Below, in pieces: positions 15,953-29,465 of a stretch of DNA of 64,000 bases. Origin of the DNA: Oncomelania hupensis (lineage: Eukaryota; Mollusca; Gastropoda; Littorinimorpha; Pomatiopsidae). The translations under genes and the position numbers were made by a program. Positions within the stretch are counted from its first letter, which is position 1, and each line of letters begins with the position of its first letter. The stretch spans positions 61,910,240 to 61,974,239 of the forward strand of contig CM072516.1 of assembly GCA_036898135.1 (NCBI GenBank), written 5' to 3'. The notes below the pieces were generated by a model. It saw nothing but the letters and a program-made list of their open reading frames with translations, was not told the DNA's origin and did no database searches.

Positions 15953-16032
15953 TAAAACAGAAGAAGAATAAGTAGATAAGGAAGATGAAGAGGAAGAAGA
16001 AGAAGAAGAAGAAGAAGAAGAAGAAGAAGAAG

Positions 16033-16100
<68 letters not shown>
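15859..16100. repeat. (AAT)n ... (GAA)n(CAA)n compound microsatellite
   Basis: AAT array at 15859-15951, then a short purine-rich bridge, GAA at 15985-16034 and CAA at 16035-16100. The GAA to CAA junction is abrupt. Confidence 0.96.
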
Positions 16101-16354
16101 GTTGGTTGTTTTATTAAAGTCTTTTTTTTACCAAGATGATAAAGACCGTACGCACGCATTCAAACTCACGCATTTAAACAGGAACACATTTACACACACT
16201 CAAGCACACGCACTTTCCTTATCTCTTTCACATACACTCAAACGTAATTTATAAACGCATGAAAACATAAGTAACACTGTTAGTTAAATAAAACGGGCGA
16301 TTGGATAATTAATTAAACCTTTATAAGACAATGAAAATAATAAATACATAAATT

Positions 16355-16355
<1 letters not shown>
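16101..16355. other. Spacer
   Basis: AC-rich start then AT-rich unique DNA; nothing recognised. Confidence 0.5.
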
Positions 16356-16385
<30 letters not shown>

Positions 16386-16870
16386 AAGAAGAAGAAGAAG
16401 AAGAAGAAGAAGAAGGGTATTTATATAGTGTTTTTTCCCTATGCCACCAGTTCAAAGCGCGGTTTTCACGCATTTATACTTAACGTTATATCGACATACA
16501 TGCAAAAGAAGTCCAACAAACACTAATTAACTATGCAAAGACATAATACAAGCATGACAAATAATCTTGACAAGTAAAATATAAAAGACGAGGGAGGAAG
16601 GGTGAGGGAGAGAGAGGAAGAGAGCAGCTAAGGATTGAGGGGGCTGGAGGCATGCGGTGTGACGGCGATGGTCTGAATCAGAAAAGAAGAAATGATGATG
16701 GTAATGGGAGACGAGATCAGACATTTTTTAAAGGAAAATGTGAGTTTTTAAATTGGACTTGAAAGTGGCTATGTTCGGAGAGCTGCGACGAGAGAGAATA
16801 AGAGAGTTCCAAGTTGAAAGACCAAACATTGAGAAGGATTGACTGCCTGCGGAGATCAAGGTCACTGTAG
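16356..16870 (-). mobile_element. L2/CR1-like LINE 3' end (copy F) with (GAA)n tail
   Basis: Minus-strand copy of the element also present at 24250-24806. Reading the minus strand, the coding end is followed by a 3' UTR that matches copy E in several blocks (GATTCAGACC, CTTCCTCCCTCGT). It ends in GCGCTTTGAACT, AAAAAACACTATATAAATACC and then (CTT)n, seen on the plus strand as (GAA)n at 16356-16416. Confidence 0.8.
16728..16865 (-). pseudogene. LINE ORF2 extreme C-terminus (copy F)
   Basis: Contains the hallmark end of CR1/L2-type polyproteins: STWNSL, then SSPNIATFKSNLKTHIFL. No catalytic motifs are present and the copy is strongly 5'-truncated. Confidence 0.75.
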
Positions 16871-17815
<945 letters not shown>

Positions 17816-18216
17816 CTAATGCAGATAGTTGAGATATTGGCCTGTCATTCCAAGTTTTCCTTTTGCTTCCTTAGGATCGAACATTCCCAACACCGCCAAC
17901 CAAATTAACTTTAATAAAATGCGTATTTTTTTGGCTATGTGTGTGAATGTTTTGAAACACATTTGAATGGCTTGTCATCCTGGTTTATGTACAAACCGCT
18001 TATAGCTAGGCCAATTAACAGTTGTCTTCTCACTTGGTACTAAAAAGCCAAGTTAGATGGGAGGGGGCCTTCAATATGCTTGCCAACAGTCTAATATTGA
18101 TACTGTCCCCACTTCTCCCCCATTCTATAGGTTTTAAAGTTTACCCCCCATTCTTGCCTGTATATATCAACGTTGATTGTATTTACGATGACAGAACTGC
18201 CAGGATAAAAAAGGTA
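17816..18216. other. Spacer
   Basis: Non-repetitive; no gene is seen. Confidence 0.5.
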
Positions 18217-18221
18217 GAGTA

Positions 18222-18299
<78 letters not shown>

Positions 18300-18351
18300 A
18301 AAGTAGGAGGAGGAGGAGGAGGAGGAGAAGGAGGAGGAGAAGGAGGAGGAA
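18217..18351. repeat. (TAG)n(AGG)n compound microsatellite
   Basis: TAG array to about 18304, then AGG units with AGA variants. Confidence 0.95.
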
Positions 18352-18610
18352 GATGAGGAGGACAAAACTGTCAGGGTAAGAAAAAGTTCAGATTTTCCTC
18401 GTTCCCTTTCGGTCGCAGGAGGGAAAAAGTGTGTTGGACCTCTCTTTTCTCTTGGCCAGCTTTATGTTCTCTCCCTTGCTGCCCTACCTTCTGTTGGGAT
18501 AGCGCACACTGCTTAGCTGAGACCATCCGAGGTTTATCGGCGAGTCCCTGCAACGCTGTGTGAATATTGCGTAGGGGCGCCTGCCAGCAACCATTGTTTG
18601 TAGCGGCTGC
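18352..18610. other. Spacer
   Basis: Non-repetitive; no gene is seen. Confidence 0.5.
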
Positions 18611-18625
18611 TCACACACACACACA

Positions 18626-18703
<78 letters not shown>
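18611..18703. repeat. (CA)n(CT)n compound microsatellite
   Basis: Short CA run then about 75 bp of CT. Confidence 0.96.
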
Positions 18704-18708
<5 letters not shown>

Positions 18709-18965
18709 ACAGAACGTTTTTTGTGGTGGGTGGTGATTTAACGTTAGGGGGTGATGAAGATGTATTTTATGGGTTGACAATAAATATATTAGTCTCGCTT
18801 GTGTACAGGGACAGCTGCGCACACATAACGATTAAATTAAATCCACGTCAACGACAAACGTATACTTATGACACACTCATCTTTACTTAAATGCCATACT
18901 GCAGGAGTCAAGCGAGCGAGAAAAAAGACAGTTCTCTCGGCTCTCCTATGGGGTTGAAGAAGAAA

Positions 18966-19125
18966 TAGAAGAAGAAGAAGAAGAAGAAGAAGAAGAAGAA
19001 GAAGAAGAAGAAGAAGAAGAAGAAGAAGAAGGAGGAGGAGGAGGAGGAGGAGGAGGAGAAGAAGAAGAAGAAGAAGAAGAAGAAGAAGAAGAAGAAGAAG
19101 AAGAAGAAGAAGAAGAAGAAGAAGA
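18966..19125. repeat. (GAA)n(GGA)n(GAA)n array
   Basis: GAA array with an internal GGA block at about 19030-19058. Confidence 0.96.
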
Positions 19126-19517
19126 CCCCAAACAAACGAAGAAGAAGTTTCGGGAGAAACCCCATTGGGTGTGCGTACAAAATTTTGCCCAAATACCCAA
19201 TTATATTGCCTGACTAAATTCGTGTGCAGGCTGACTATCTCTTATTAGTAAAATAATCCTCTTTTTTCGGGAGTTTTCCTGTATCAAAATAGACCCGAAC
19301 ATGCTGCAAAGATTGGTTTTATTAGATGAGTCGCTAATTTGGATGTTTTCTTGCAGGTGCTAATTTAAAAATTTCTGGCAGGTAAAAGATTTGACTGAAA
19401 AGGAAAGTCCCCTAGGATGATTAAAAGGTATTTATTTATGTCATCGCCGTGACATTGAGCAAGTTCCGGCATCTGATTAGTAGTTATTTCATCATCACGA
19501 CCAATTAATTAGTTATA

Positions 19518-19552
19518 GGATAATACGCATACACTCATAAGCGGACAAGTTA
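19518..19552. repeat. 35-bp direct repeat, left copy
   Basis: Begins GGATAATACGCATACACTCA and ends GCGGACAAGTTA. Identical to the copy at 20151-20185. Confidence 0.95.
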
Positions 19553-20150
19553 TGTGTGAGCATAGACAGAAAAACACAATCGGTGACATTATTTTGGGGG
19601 CAGATTTGGCTAGCTGGATTGGGTCGGGTCAGGGGATGCTGAATGGTTCGTGGCGTTACGCTGCGCTGCTATTCTGCGTCAAATGCGCATCTTGGTGTGA
19701 GCGTATATGGGACCATATTTTGAGCAGGTCCTATAACTGGCCAGGGCGCCATAACGTATCTTAACATGACGATAACATTTTTTTAAAAATAGTGCATTGG
19801 CAATATGGTGGAATTTTATGTTTGGCTTAACCCTCCCCATCCTCAACCCCCACTCCAAGATCATAGACTTCAGAGTTTCAGATTTTTTGTTAATTTCACT
19901 GTGAGTATGGCCCCAATGCAGAAAAAATAAGATTAAGCCAGGCTCGTAATTTGGTTAAATACGAAGTTATAAAATTAGCCCCTAACGACATTAAGAAGGC
20001 TGATTAGGGCACTTTAAAATACCTAGTGTTATTTGAAATACGGTATACGTTGTAATTCTGTTGATTTTAGTAGGTCTACTTTACAAGGCAAATCCATTTA
20101 ATTTAAAAAAAAACTTTTTTTATTAAGTTTAATTCTAGCACATATGATCT

Positions 20151-20185
20151 GGATAATACGCATACACTCATAAGCGGACAAGTTA
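20151..20185. repeat. 35-bp direct repeat, right copy
   Basis: Identical to 19518-19552; no mismatch by eye. Confidence 0.95.
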
Positions 20186-20580
20186 GTAAGAATAATAATG
20201 CTTAAATGTTAAGACGTTTGAAGTAAACTATGTCGATATTGATAATAAAATCATGGCACCGTCAGCCCTGAATACCTGTGTTTGGTCTGCCACATTTTTA
20301 CCTTTACCAAGAAGTCACTTTCAATTCAATGTTTCGAACTCAATCGCATAGACGCTAAGAAGTTTCGTCATCATTCTATGGTTAATTGTCTGTACAGCGA
20401 AGGTGTCCGCAACTGCCAGTCTGTAGTCCGCAACTGGGGATACCTACCGTACTAAATACAGTGATTTGTTGAATTTTAAAAAAGCGCAACAATCTCCGTG
20501 TACGCGGGTTCACTCGGCTCAACAACAGTTATCGAATAACATTAGCTGCACCATAATATGTGGAGATATAAGAAGTTGGC

Positions 20581-20725
20581 AAACACACAAAACACACACA
20601 CACACAAACACGCACACGCACATGCACTCACACACGCACGTACACACACAAACACGTATGCACTAATGTACAGACACACGTACGCACGCATGCACACCCA
20701 CGTACGCAAGCACGCGCGCCCACAC
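20581..20725. repeat. Degenerate (CA)n/(CG CA) tract
   Basis: CA-rich with frequent CG and TA variants. Confidence 0.85.
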
Positions 20726-21363
20726 ACAATGAAAGAGGCAAGACGGAGGCCGGGAGAACATGAACTACAGATTGACAGATGGAAGCAGGAGAGGGTGGCG
20801 ACCTGAGGAGTAAAGAGTGGAGTGTAGGGGTCCAGAGGGTGGGGGAGGATGTGGATGGGCAAGGGGGAGGAGTGAAGGTCATAAAATGGGAATTTTATGT
20901 TTTTGCCAAATAGCAGATATTAGTGTAAAAAATTAAATTATTTTTTTTTTAAAATAAAATATGTGTTGTTAATTGCTTAAGACATTTTTTGCGAGATTAA
21001 TTTATAAACTACGGTTAAGTTCGTGGAACGTACAGTATTTAAAAAACAAAAACGTCAACTGCATCTGCTCAGAAAATATATCAGTAAGTTCATCACATAC
21101 TTTAATATTGTACAATTTTAACAGCAATGTACAAAGATAACAAAAAAAATATTATATCAGAACATTAAAAAAAATAAAAACATTTTGTATAGTTCCATTA
21201 TAGTTGACATTGTTAATGTTTTTATGGAAACCGATTTGTACAAATTGTTATGATTTTTATTTAGGTTTTGTATTTTATTCATTTATTTAAGGTTTTAATT
21301 GTCTAAGATCACTTTGTAGCGAACATATGTAACATTAAAGAATGATCATTAATTTAACCTTTA
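20726..21363. other. AT-rich spacer
   Basis: Non-repetitive AT-rich DNA; no gene is seen. Confidence 0.5.
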
Positions 21364-21400
21364 GAAATGTTGAAGTTTTAACCCAGTCATTCGTTGTGTT

Positions 21401-21495
<95 letters not shown>

Positions 21496-21497
21496 TT

Positions 21498-21561
<64 letters not shown>

Positions 21562-21600
21562 GAAATGTTGAAGGTTTCACCCAGTCAATGGTTGTGTTTA
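21364..21600. repeat. (CTA)n(AAT)n array between 40-bp direct duplicates
   Basis: CTA at 21403-21494 and AAT at 21500-21561. Matching flanks lie on both sides: 21364-21402 and 21561-21600 share GAAATGTTGAAG, ACCCAGTCA and TTGTGTTTA in the same order. Confidence 0.93.
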
Positions 21601-23166
21601 GTCATTTAGTGTCTCTTTAAGCTACAACTGCTAATAGTAATTGACTTTAGTGTACTGCGAATGATAACACACAAATTATGTCACGCTCGTCCTACATACA
21701 CCCCTTCATCCTCTCAACACCCACCAACGCTCCTCTTTCATCTGTGAATCGATCAGATCAGCGTGCGTCATTAGGTGAATGATTAGCTTCATCATGTGCC
21801 AGTGATATCGCTATTACACGCAGTTATCGGCAACAGTTTAGTCCCGCAATTTGTGCCTAGCTTCTGCTACTCCTCTTTTCGCCAATCTGATTGGTTACTG
21901 CCAGTCATTCTGCCAGATTTGATTGGTTGTTGAAACGGACTAGGGTGAACCAATTTGCGCCAAGGGTAAAGGATTGGCTTTTGTCACGACATGGCTGCCT
22001 AGATTTTTTTTCCCGTCTTTCCTTTTCTGTTTTTCTGTCGCTCTCTTTTCTTTTTAAATACTGACTGTAAAGGTGTCGTCAGAGAAAAGTAGCTCTTTAG
22101 TTGGTTTCTTTTTCTGTTCTTTTCATTATTTTCTTGTGTGTTTTCTCTTTAACTGCGAGCGTTGTTGTAAAGTTGTTGTTGTTTTTTTTCGTGTCGATGG
22201 CCCCCCCAAAAAAGTGTTTTGTTTTGTCTGGTTCATTTGCTAAAAGAAATAGTTTGACTAGATTTTTCCCCTTTTATTTTTTTTTATTTCGGGTGAAGCA
22301 GTAACGTTGTGGTTTGGGAACACCCTGGAAATGTTTCGGTAAGCAACGCCCAGCTGGGTTTAGTACGAGTAAAACAATACTTGGCAGGAAGTCACTAATT
22401 AAGCGACCCACACAGAACTAGAATGAAACAAGCGCACAGAACACCCTAGTTCACTCACCTGTGAACGGGTCTAAGGCAACGAGAGATAAGAGATGGGCAT
22501 TGCCCTCATTAAGCTGTCCTCGAGAAAAGAGAACTTCCAAACGCCTCTCTCCCCCAAAAGACCGAAAGATGTAGTACGTTAACACGTTTACCTTGCCCAC
22601 CTGTTCTCTTTCTCGAAATGATTGCTTCAATGACACATTTCTAGAAACGTTGTTTGTTTATTGTTGCTGTTGTTGTTGTTGTTGTTGTTTTAATGTTATT
22701 TCTTCTTATGCTTTGTTGACGTTTATGTTGTTGTTGTTTCTCTCAGGCGGCAAAGTGGTTCTTTCAGCACAAACACACAAACAAAAAAATTGTTCTTTTC
22801 GATTTAATTTTGTTTTAGACGGCATATAAAACAGCAACATTTAAATCGAACTATTTTGGGTGGGGGTGGGTGGGGTAGGGGTAGAACAGGTGTACACAAG
22901 AGAGAGATAGAGAGATAGAGACAAATAAACAGACAGACAGACAGAGAGAAAAAGAGGCATAACGTGTGAGGGAAAGCGAGAGAGAGGGTGGTGGGTGTGG
23001 GGTTGAGGTTTCGGGTTTGGGGACAAGCAGCTATAGAGGACGAGCGGGAAAGGAAGAGAGAGGGAACAGTGGGACCAACAGCAGGAGAGAGAGAAATAGA
23101 GAGAGTGATAGAGAGAGATGGAAAGGAGAGGGGAGGAGGGGTTTACTACCATCAGCAGCAGTTGCA

Positions 23167-23168
<2 letters not shown>
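21601..23168. other. Low-repeat spacer
   Basis: No coding gene is seen. Contains a CCAAT-box cluster (21882-21977), a TTG run (22661-22690) and G/A-rich DNA from 22860. A donor-like CGGTAAGC sits at about 22339. Confidence 0.5.
21882..21977. promoter_or_regulatory. Candidate promoter: cluster of five CCAAT boxes
   Basis: CCAAT occurs at 21882 and 21950 and its complement ATTGG at 21890, 21922 and 21973. CCAAT is the core site for NF-Y. Chance would give about one such 5-mer per 500 bp on both strands together. No transcript is identified. Confidence 0.35.

Positions 23169-23250
<82 letters not shown>
23169..23250. repeat. (GA)n microsatellite
   Basis: Perfect GA array after a short CAG run. 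Confidence 0.97.
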
Positions 23251-23254
<4 letters not shown>

Positions 23255-23379
23255 GAAATGGAATGGGGGTGCTTGATGGACGGTCTTAGCCTGAAGAGCC
23301 ACTACCGTACCGCGCCGCTCCTGTATTACCTGGCTGAACAAATCAATACCCCAGTTCTTCTTGTTTGTCCTGCCACCAA

Positions 23380-23958
23380 GGTCCTTCTTCCTTTTCCTTC
23401 TGCTATCTCCTCCTTCTACCCTTTGCGCTATTTTCCTTTCTACCTTCTCAAATCTTGTTTTTAATACTTTCTGATATCTCTCCTACTTTTTGATATCTCC
23501 TCTTCTACATTTTGATAAACCCCATTCTAACATTTCATATTTCACCTTCTACCTTCTGGTACCTGCTTCTTCTCTTCTGATATCTGCTTTCTACCTTCTG
23601 GTATATCTTTTTACCTTTTGATATCTCCCCTTCTACCATCTGATATATGCTTTCTACCTTTAAACATATCCCCTTCTAACTTCCGATATCTGCCTTCTAC
23701 CTTTTGATATAATCACGTTCTACATTTTGATATCGGAACTTTACCTTCTGATTTACTTTCTGATTACTCCCCTTTAACCTTCTGATATTTGTTCCTTCTA
23801 CCTTGTGATTTCTGCCGTCTACCTTCTGGTATTCACCTTTCTTTCTTCCGATATCTACCTTCTACCTTTTAATATTTATCATTCTACCTTCTGATACTCG
23901 CCTTCAGTCTTCTGATTTAGGTTTTATACCTTCCACTATCTCCCTTCTATCTTCTACC
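23380..23958. repeat. Degenerate minisatellite, about 21-25 bp period
   Basis: Diverged tandem copies of a pyrimidine-rich unit built on CCTTCTACCTTCTGATATCT. Unit length varies and most copies carry several changes. No gene is seen. Confidence 0.85.
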
Positions 23959-24249
23959 TAAAATGTAGGGTATGATCCCGGCTAGGGCGTATCGTGTTGC
24001 AGGTAGATTCAAGTTCGATTCTGCAACGTAAGTATAAGGGAACTTTTTCTAGAAGTGAATAAACTTTGTAATGTTTCTTGTAGGTAATGACTTGTAGAAG
24101 ATTTTGTCAAATAGAAGGTATAAGGAGAATTTATTTTGCTCACGTAGATGATTTTCTTTCCCTCTCTCCCTCCACCCCCCCCCCAAATCCTACACATATC
24201 TTACACTCCCACCCCCCTCTTAGCCACAGCGACATGTTTTAAAACCTGA

Positions 24250-24806
24250 GTATTTCAGTCACGCTATTTTCTTTTACAAGTGCGTCCATGGCTTAGCCCC
24301 TTCTTACCTCACCCAGAACATTCAATTCTATAAGCCTTCTAGAAATCTTCGTTCTTCCTCTGACACCCCCATGCTTCACATACCCCGCTACAAACTCTCC
24401 TCTGCTGGCCGTCGATCTTTCTCAGTGCTTGGCCCTTCAACTTGGAACTCTCTTTCCCTCTCTCTTCCCAGCTCTCCAAACATAGCTACTTTGAAATCCA
24501 ACTTGAAAACTCATCTCTTCCTTAAATGTTTCTGATCTTGCCTCCCATCATCATCGTCGTCATTCCTCCATTTTTTTTTTGTTTTTTTTTTTGTTTTGAT
24601 TCAGACCACCGCCACCACCCACCCCATCACCCATCCTTAGCTCTCCCCTCCTCCCTTCCTCCCTCGTTTCTTGTTCGTTAGCAAGTGTCTGATTTTATTT
24701 TGTATGAAGCCGGATGTTCAGAGTGAATGCGTGATTACTGCGCTTTGAACTGATATTGTTCATTGAGAAAAAGCGCTATATAAATATCCTTCTTATTTAT
24801 TATTAT
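24250..24806 (+). mobile_element. L2/CR1-like LINE 3' end (copy E)
   Basis: A coding remnant is followed by about 270 bp of 3' UTR ending GCGCTTTGAACT, then AAAAAGCGCTATATAAATAT, then a CTTCTT/ATT-rich tail. Copy F at 16356-16870 matches both coding and UTR parts. The 5' end is truncated. Confidence 0.85.
24272..24535 (+). pseudogene. LINE ORF2 C-terminal fragment (copy E)
   Basis: An 88-codon open stretch without its own start, ending in TGA. It reads FYKCVHGLAPSYL near its start, then LRSSSDTP, PRYKLSSAGRRSFSVLGPST and SNLKTHLFLKCF. This order (HGLAPSYL, LRSS, GxRxFSVxGPxxWNSL, FKxxLKTHLF) is the typical C-terminus of CR1/L2-clade reverse-transcriptase polyproteins. Catalytic motifs are missing. 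Confidence 0.85.
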
Positions 24807-25172
24807 TATACATGCGCATACATAAAGATACAAATAGACCGAACGAGCGAGACAAAAACATTAAAAGAAGGGGCGTGTGACTATTAAAGAACCCACAATG
24901 GAACCTGAGTTGCAAGTGGACAGGTATACCACACACAAAAACCACACTATTAAAACGATTCGGAAACGGCTCATTTTATAATACGATACATACGGGTTAG
25001 AGAACTAAAAGAGACAGCTAGAAAGAGAGACTGACTGACTGACGATAGATAGTCCGATGATAAGCGCGCAAGGATGTACAGGATAAGATAGACAAATAGA
25101 GAGAGAAAGAGAGAGAGGGTAGGAGAGAGAGAAAAAAAAAGAGAGGTAGAGTGGGTGGGTGGGTGTGTGTGG
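24807..25172. other. Spacer
   Basis: Holds the first copy of an 86-bp dispersed repeat (24893-24978) and GA-rich DNA at the right end. No gene is seen. Confidence 0.5.
24893..24978. repeat. 86-bp dispersed repeat, copy 1
   Basis: Shares CACAATGGAAC, GCAAGTGGACA, GTATACCACAC and ACCACACTATTAAAACGATT with 26142-26227 in the same order and orientation, with a handful of substitutions. Confidence 0.8.
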
Positions 25173-25174
25173 GT

Positions 25175-25270
<96 letters not shown>
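25173..25270. repeat. (AG)n microsatellite
   Basis: AG array with one GGGAG interruption. Confidence 0.96.
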
Positions 25271-25272
<2 letters not shown>

Positions 25273-25597
25273 GTGGCAAAGAAGGATCAATATGGTCTTC
25301 CTTGTTTATCCTGTCACCCGGCTCTCCTTTTGCTATCTCTTCATCGCCGTGCGTCTCTCCCCGGGGGGGGGGGCTTATGGCTTCAGGTGTGTCGCTGCTG
25401 CCGCTGCTGCTGCTGCTTCTGCTGATTGTCATGGTGGCGGGTGGTGGAGGTGGTGGGTGAGATTGCGGGGTAACAGAAGGGGGTTAGATCGCGATGTCAT
25501 TAACGGTGGTGCGACTGTAACGAAGATGATGTCGAAGGCGACGCTGCTGTTGATGAAAATGGCCACGGCTGTGATGGCAGTTACGGGTGACGTTGTA

Positions 25598-25598
<1 letters not shown>
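25271..25598. other. Spacer with short CTG run
   Basis: CTG-rich run near 25395-25420; no gene is seen. Confidence 0.45.

Positions 25599-25675
<77 letters not shown>
25599..25675. repeat. (GAT)n microsatellite
   Basis: Perfect GAT array. Confidence 0.97.
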
Positions 25676-25677
<2 letters not shown>

Positions 25678-27058
25678 GTTCCGCGCGCCTCTCGACACCT
25701 GTTACAATTCTCAGAGTTCATTGGCGATGGTGTTAACGGTGCGACGGCGAGGACGATGATGACGATCCAGCTGCTGCTGAAAGTTGCCATGGCGGTGGAA
25801 GTGGAATCGGGGTGGTAGTGGGTTGTGGTTGCTGTGTGAGCAGCTGAGGCATAGGGAAGGGGAGGGGGGAGGGAGGGAACTTGTGGTATAAACACTGCGA
25901 CTGCGAATACCACGATGACCATTCTACTATCGACAGTATAATCTAAAACGTACTATTTTCCTTTCTGTAATTTTTGTTGGAACAATAAAGAGTCTGATCT
26001 GATATTTATGATCACTTCCGTTCAATTCAGTTCAATTCAACTCAGTTAGTTTAGTTCAATTCAAGGGACATCCATTCATTTAATTTCAGCACATATTTTT
26101 TACCCCATTGTACAGTCATTTGTGTCGCAATTAAAACACACACAATGGAACGTAGGATGCAAGTGGACAAGTATACCACACGCAAAAACCACACTATTAA
26201 AACGATTTGGAAGTAATTCATTTTACTCACGTTAAATAAAATGTTCATCTTGCGCCCACATCTCAGCTGAATCCACCTTCCACCTCTTCCCCCACCCTCA
26301 CCCCTCTCAAACACACACATCACATTTCGTGATCATCCATTCAACGGTAGCAGCGCAAGCTCAGCTTAAAGACACGGACGCACAGCATGCAAGCACGAAC
26401 AACGACGAACGCGATCCCAATCAGCAACGCCCGATGCCATAGCACAGGTAAGAGAAAAGAGAAGAAGGAAAGAAAGAGAAGAAGGTACGTACACACTGGA
26501 AAACAACAGATGTAAATGGAAGCAGACCAAGTAAACTAACATTGGAAGAAGAAGAAAAAAAAGAACCAGACAAAAAAAACTGGATGGGGATGAGGATTAG
26601 GGGTTAAAAGTGATAGAAGGGGGTGGGGGAGAGAAGGGAAAGCCGGAACGGGAGAAGGGCCAGCTTAGTGAGAGCAGGCCAGATTTTACGGGGCTGGCCG
26701 CTGATATGGTGTAAGATGAGACCGCGGACTGTAAAGCAGGGTCAGGAGGGAGTGTGATAATCAACCGACGGTGATTATTGATCAAGCTACCCCTGTCCTT
26801 TCAAACTGCCTCTTCTCCGGCTGCTTTGTTTCGTCAGCCGCCTCCACGCACCTCCTATCCACCCCCACCAGCACCTCTACTATTTCCGCTACCCCGACCC
26901 TACCCAGCACTCATACGAGTATTTTGATGACTCGGTAGTCTAATGGGGTAATTGAGACAATTTAATAATTGAGACAATTAGTCTAATGGGGTATGAGTAA
27001 TTGAGTATACGTCTTGAGCGTAGGCGAGTTCCATCTTGATTCTCTCGGGCTGTACCTG

Positions 27059-27061
<3 letters not shown>
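25676..27061. other. Spacer
   Basis: No gene is seen. 26936-27006 has a local duplication of AGTCTAATGGGGTA and AATTGAGACAATT. Confidence 0.5.
26142..26227. repeat. 86-bp dispersed repeat, copy 2
   Basis: Second copy of the 24893-24978 repeat, same orientation, 1249 bp downstream. Confidence 0.8.

Positions 27062-27143
<82 letters not shown>
27062..27143. repeat. (CT)n microsatellite
   Basis: Perfect CT array, followed by pyrimidine-rich DNA to about 27290. Confidence 0.97.
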
Positions 27144-28490
<1,347 letters not shown>

Positions 28491-29124
28491 TGTTACACTC
28501 AGTTTGATGTTGGTGTTTTCTATCAGTATCTGATTCAGCCCCGATGCTTGAATTCCTGATAGTTGTGTAACTCAGATTCGTTTATTCACACAGCCCGTCC
28601 AAACAGCATACAAGTCACAAAGTCGACGTATAAAGTTTCCGCTTTTATTCAGCACACATCAACAACTGCATACAATTCTCAATTCAACTCAACAACTTTC
28701 ACAGCAACTTTCCAAATCACTATCAACAACTTTACTCTCTCAACAGCAACTCGGCACACGATTAAATAACCTCCCTCTTTTCTGGAACAATTGGGTACAT
28801 GGTAGAAATGACGTACTGCCACCAATCGAACTAAAGATCGTCATCACTGACTTACGTCATACTTCTCTCTTCCTGCCAAAAGAATGTTCTCCATTATCTA
28901 CGACCATCAAGAAACTTCGATCGATAGTAAACAAACAGATCCAGAAGATTCTACCACAATATCGACCAACAAAAACTATCAACGTTATACAAAGCCTCTC
29001 CTAACAACAATGCAAACTCAAATCAAAGGTAAATAAACTCCATTATTGAATACTTTGCAAAACGAAACGATTAGATCTATCGTACACGCTTTCGACATAC
29101 TTTCGTACGCGTTTCAACGTAACA
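28491..29124 (-). repeat. Gypsy 3' LTR
   Basis: 634 bp, bounded by TGTTAC...GTAACA. It differs from the other LTR by four substitutions and two single-base indels, all within about the first 110 bp of the plus-strand sequence (the 3' part of the LTR in element orientation). Minus-strand AATAAA motifs are present. Confidence 0.97.
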
Positions 29125-29140
29125 TAACCCCCCACTCAAG
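29125..29140 (-). other. Polypurine tract
   Basis: On the minus strand GAGTGGGGGGTTA directly precedes the 3' LTR; this is where plus-strand DNA synthesis would be primed. Confidence 0.65.
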
Positions 29141-29216
29141 AAGAAATTTACCTAATTTCTTTCAACAACGTTGAAACGTAATACACAAACAAAATTCAGA
29201 ATTAAAACTTATTTCA

Positions 29217-29465
29217 GTCTGTCTGAATACTGTCAATGTTCTCAGTTCATTCACACAGAGTCAAAGTTTCTCATCTGCAAGTCTTTCTGGATACTGTCAA
29301 TGTTCACAGATCATTTACACAGAGTCAATGTTTCTCATCTGCAAATCTTTCTGGATACTGTCAATGTTCACAGTTCATTTACCCAATCAACGTTTTTCAT
29401 TTTCAAGTCTGTCATTACCAATATTCTTAGTTCGTCCACACAGTCAATGTTCTTTCATTCGCAAG
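29217..29465. repeat. About four tandem 60-64-bp units in gypsy 3' region
   Basis: Units start near 29217, 29281, 29345 and 29407. Each carries GTCT(T/G)TCTGGATACTGTCAA-like sequence, then TTCACAG(T/A)TCATTTACAC and TTTCTCATCTGCAA. The fourth is the most diverged and overlaps the end of the gag-pol frame. Confidence 0.8.

Larger units (their letters stand above)
19126..20580. other. Low-repeat spacer containing a segment between 35-bp direct repeats
   Basis: No gene is seen. The 598 bp at 19553-20150 lie between two identical 35-bp sequences. The segment ends in an A/T-rich stretch. It may be an unrecognised retroposed sequence. Confidence 0.5.
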
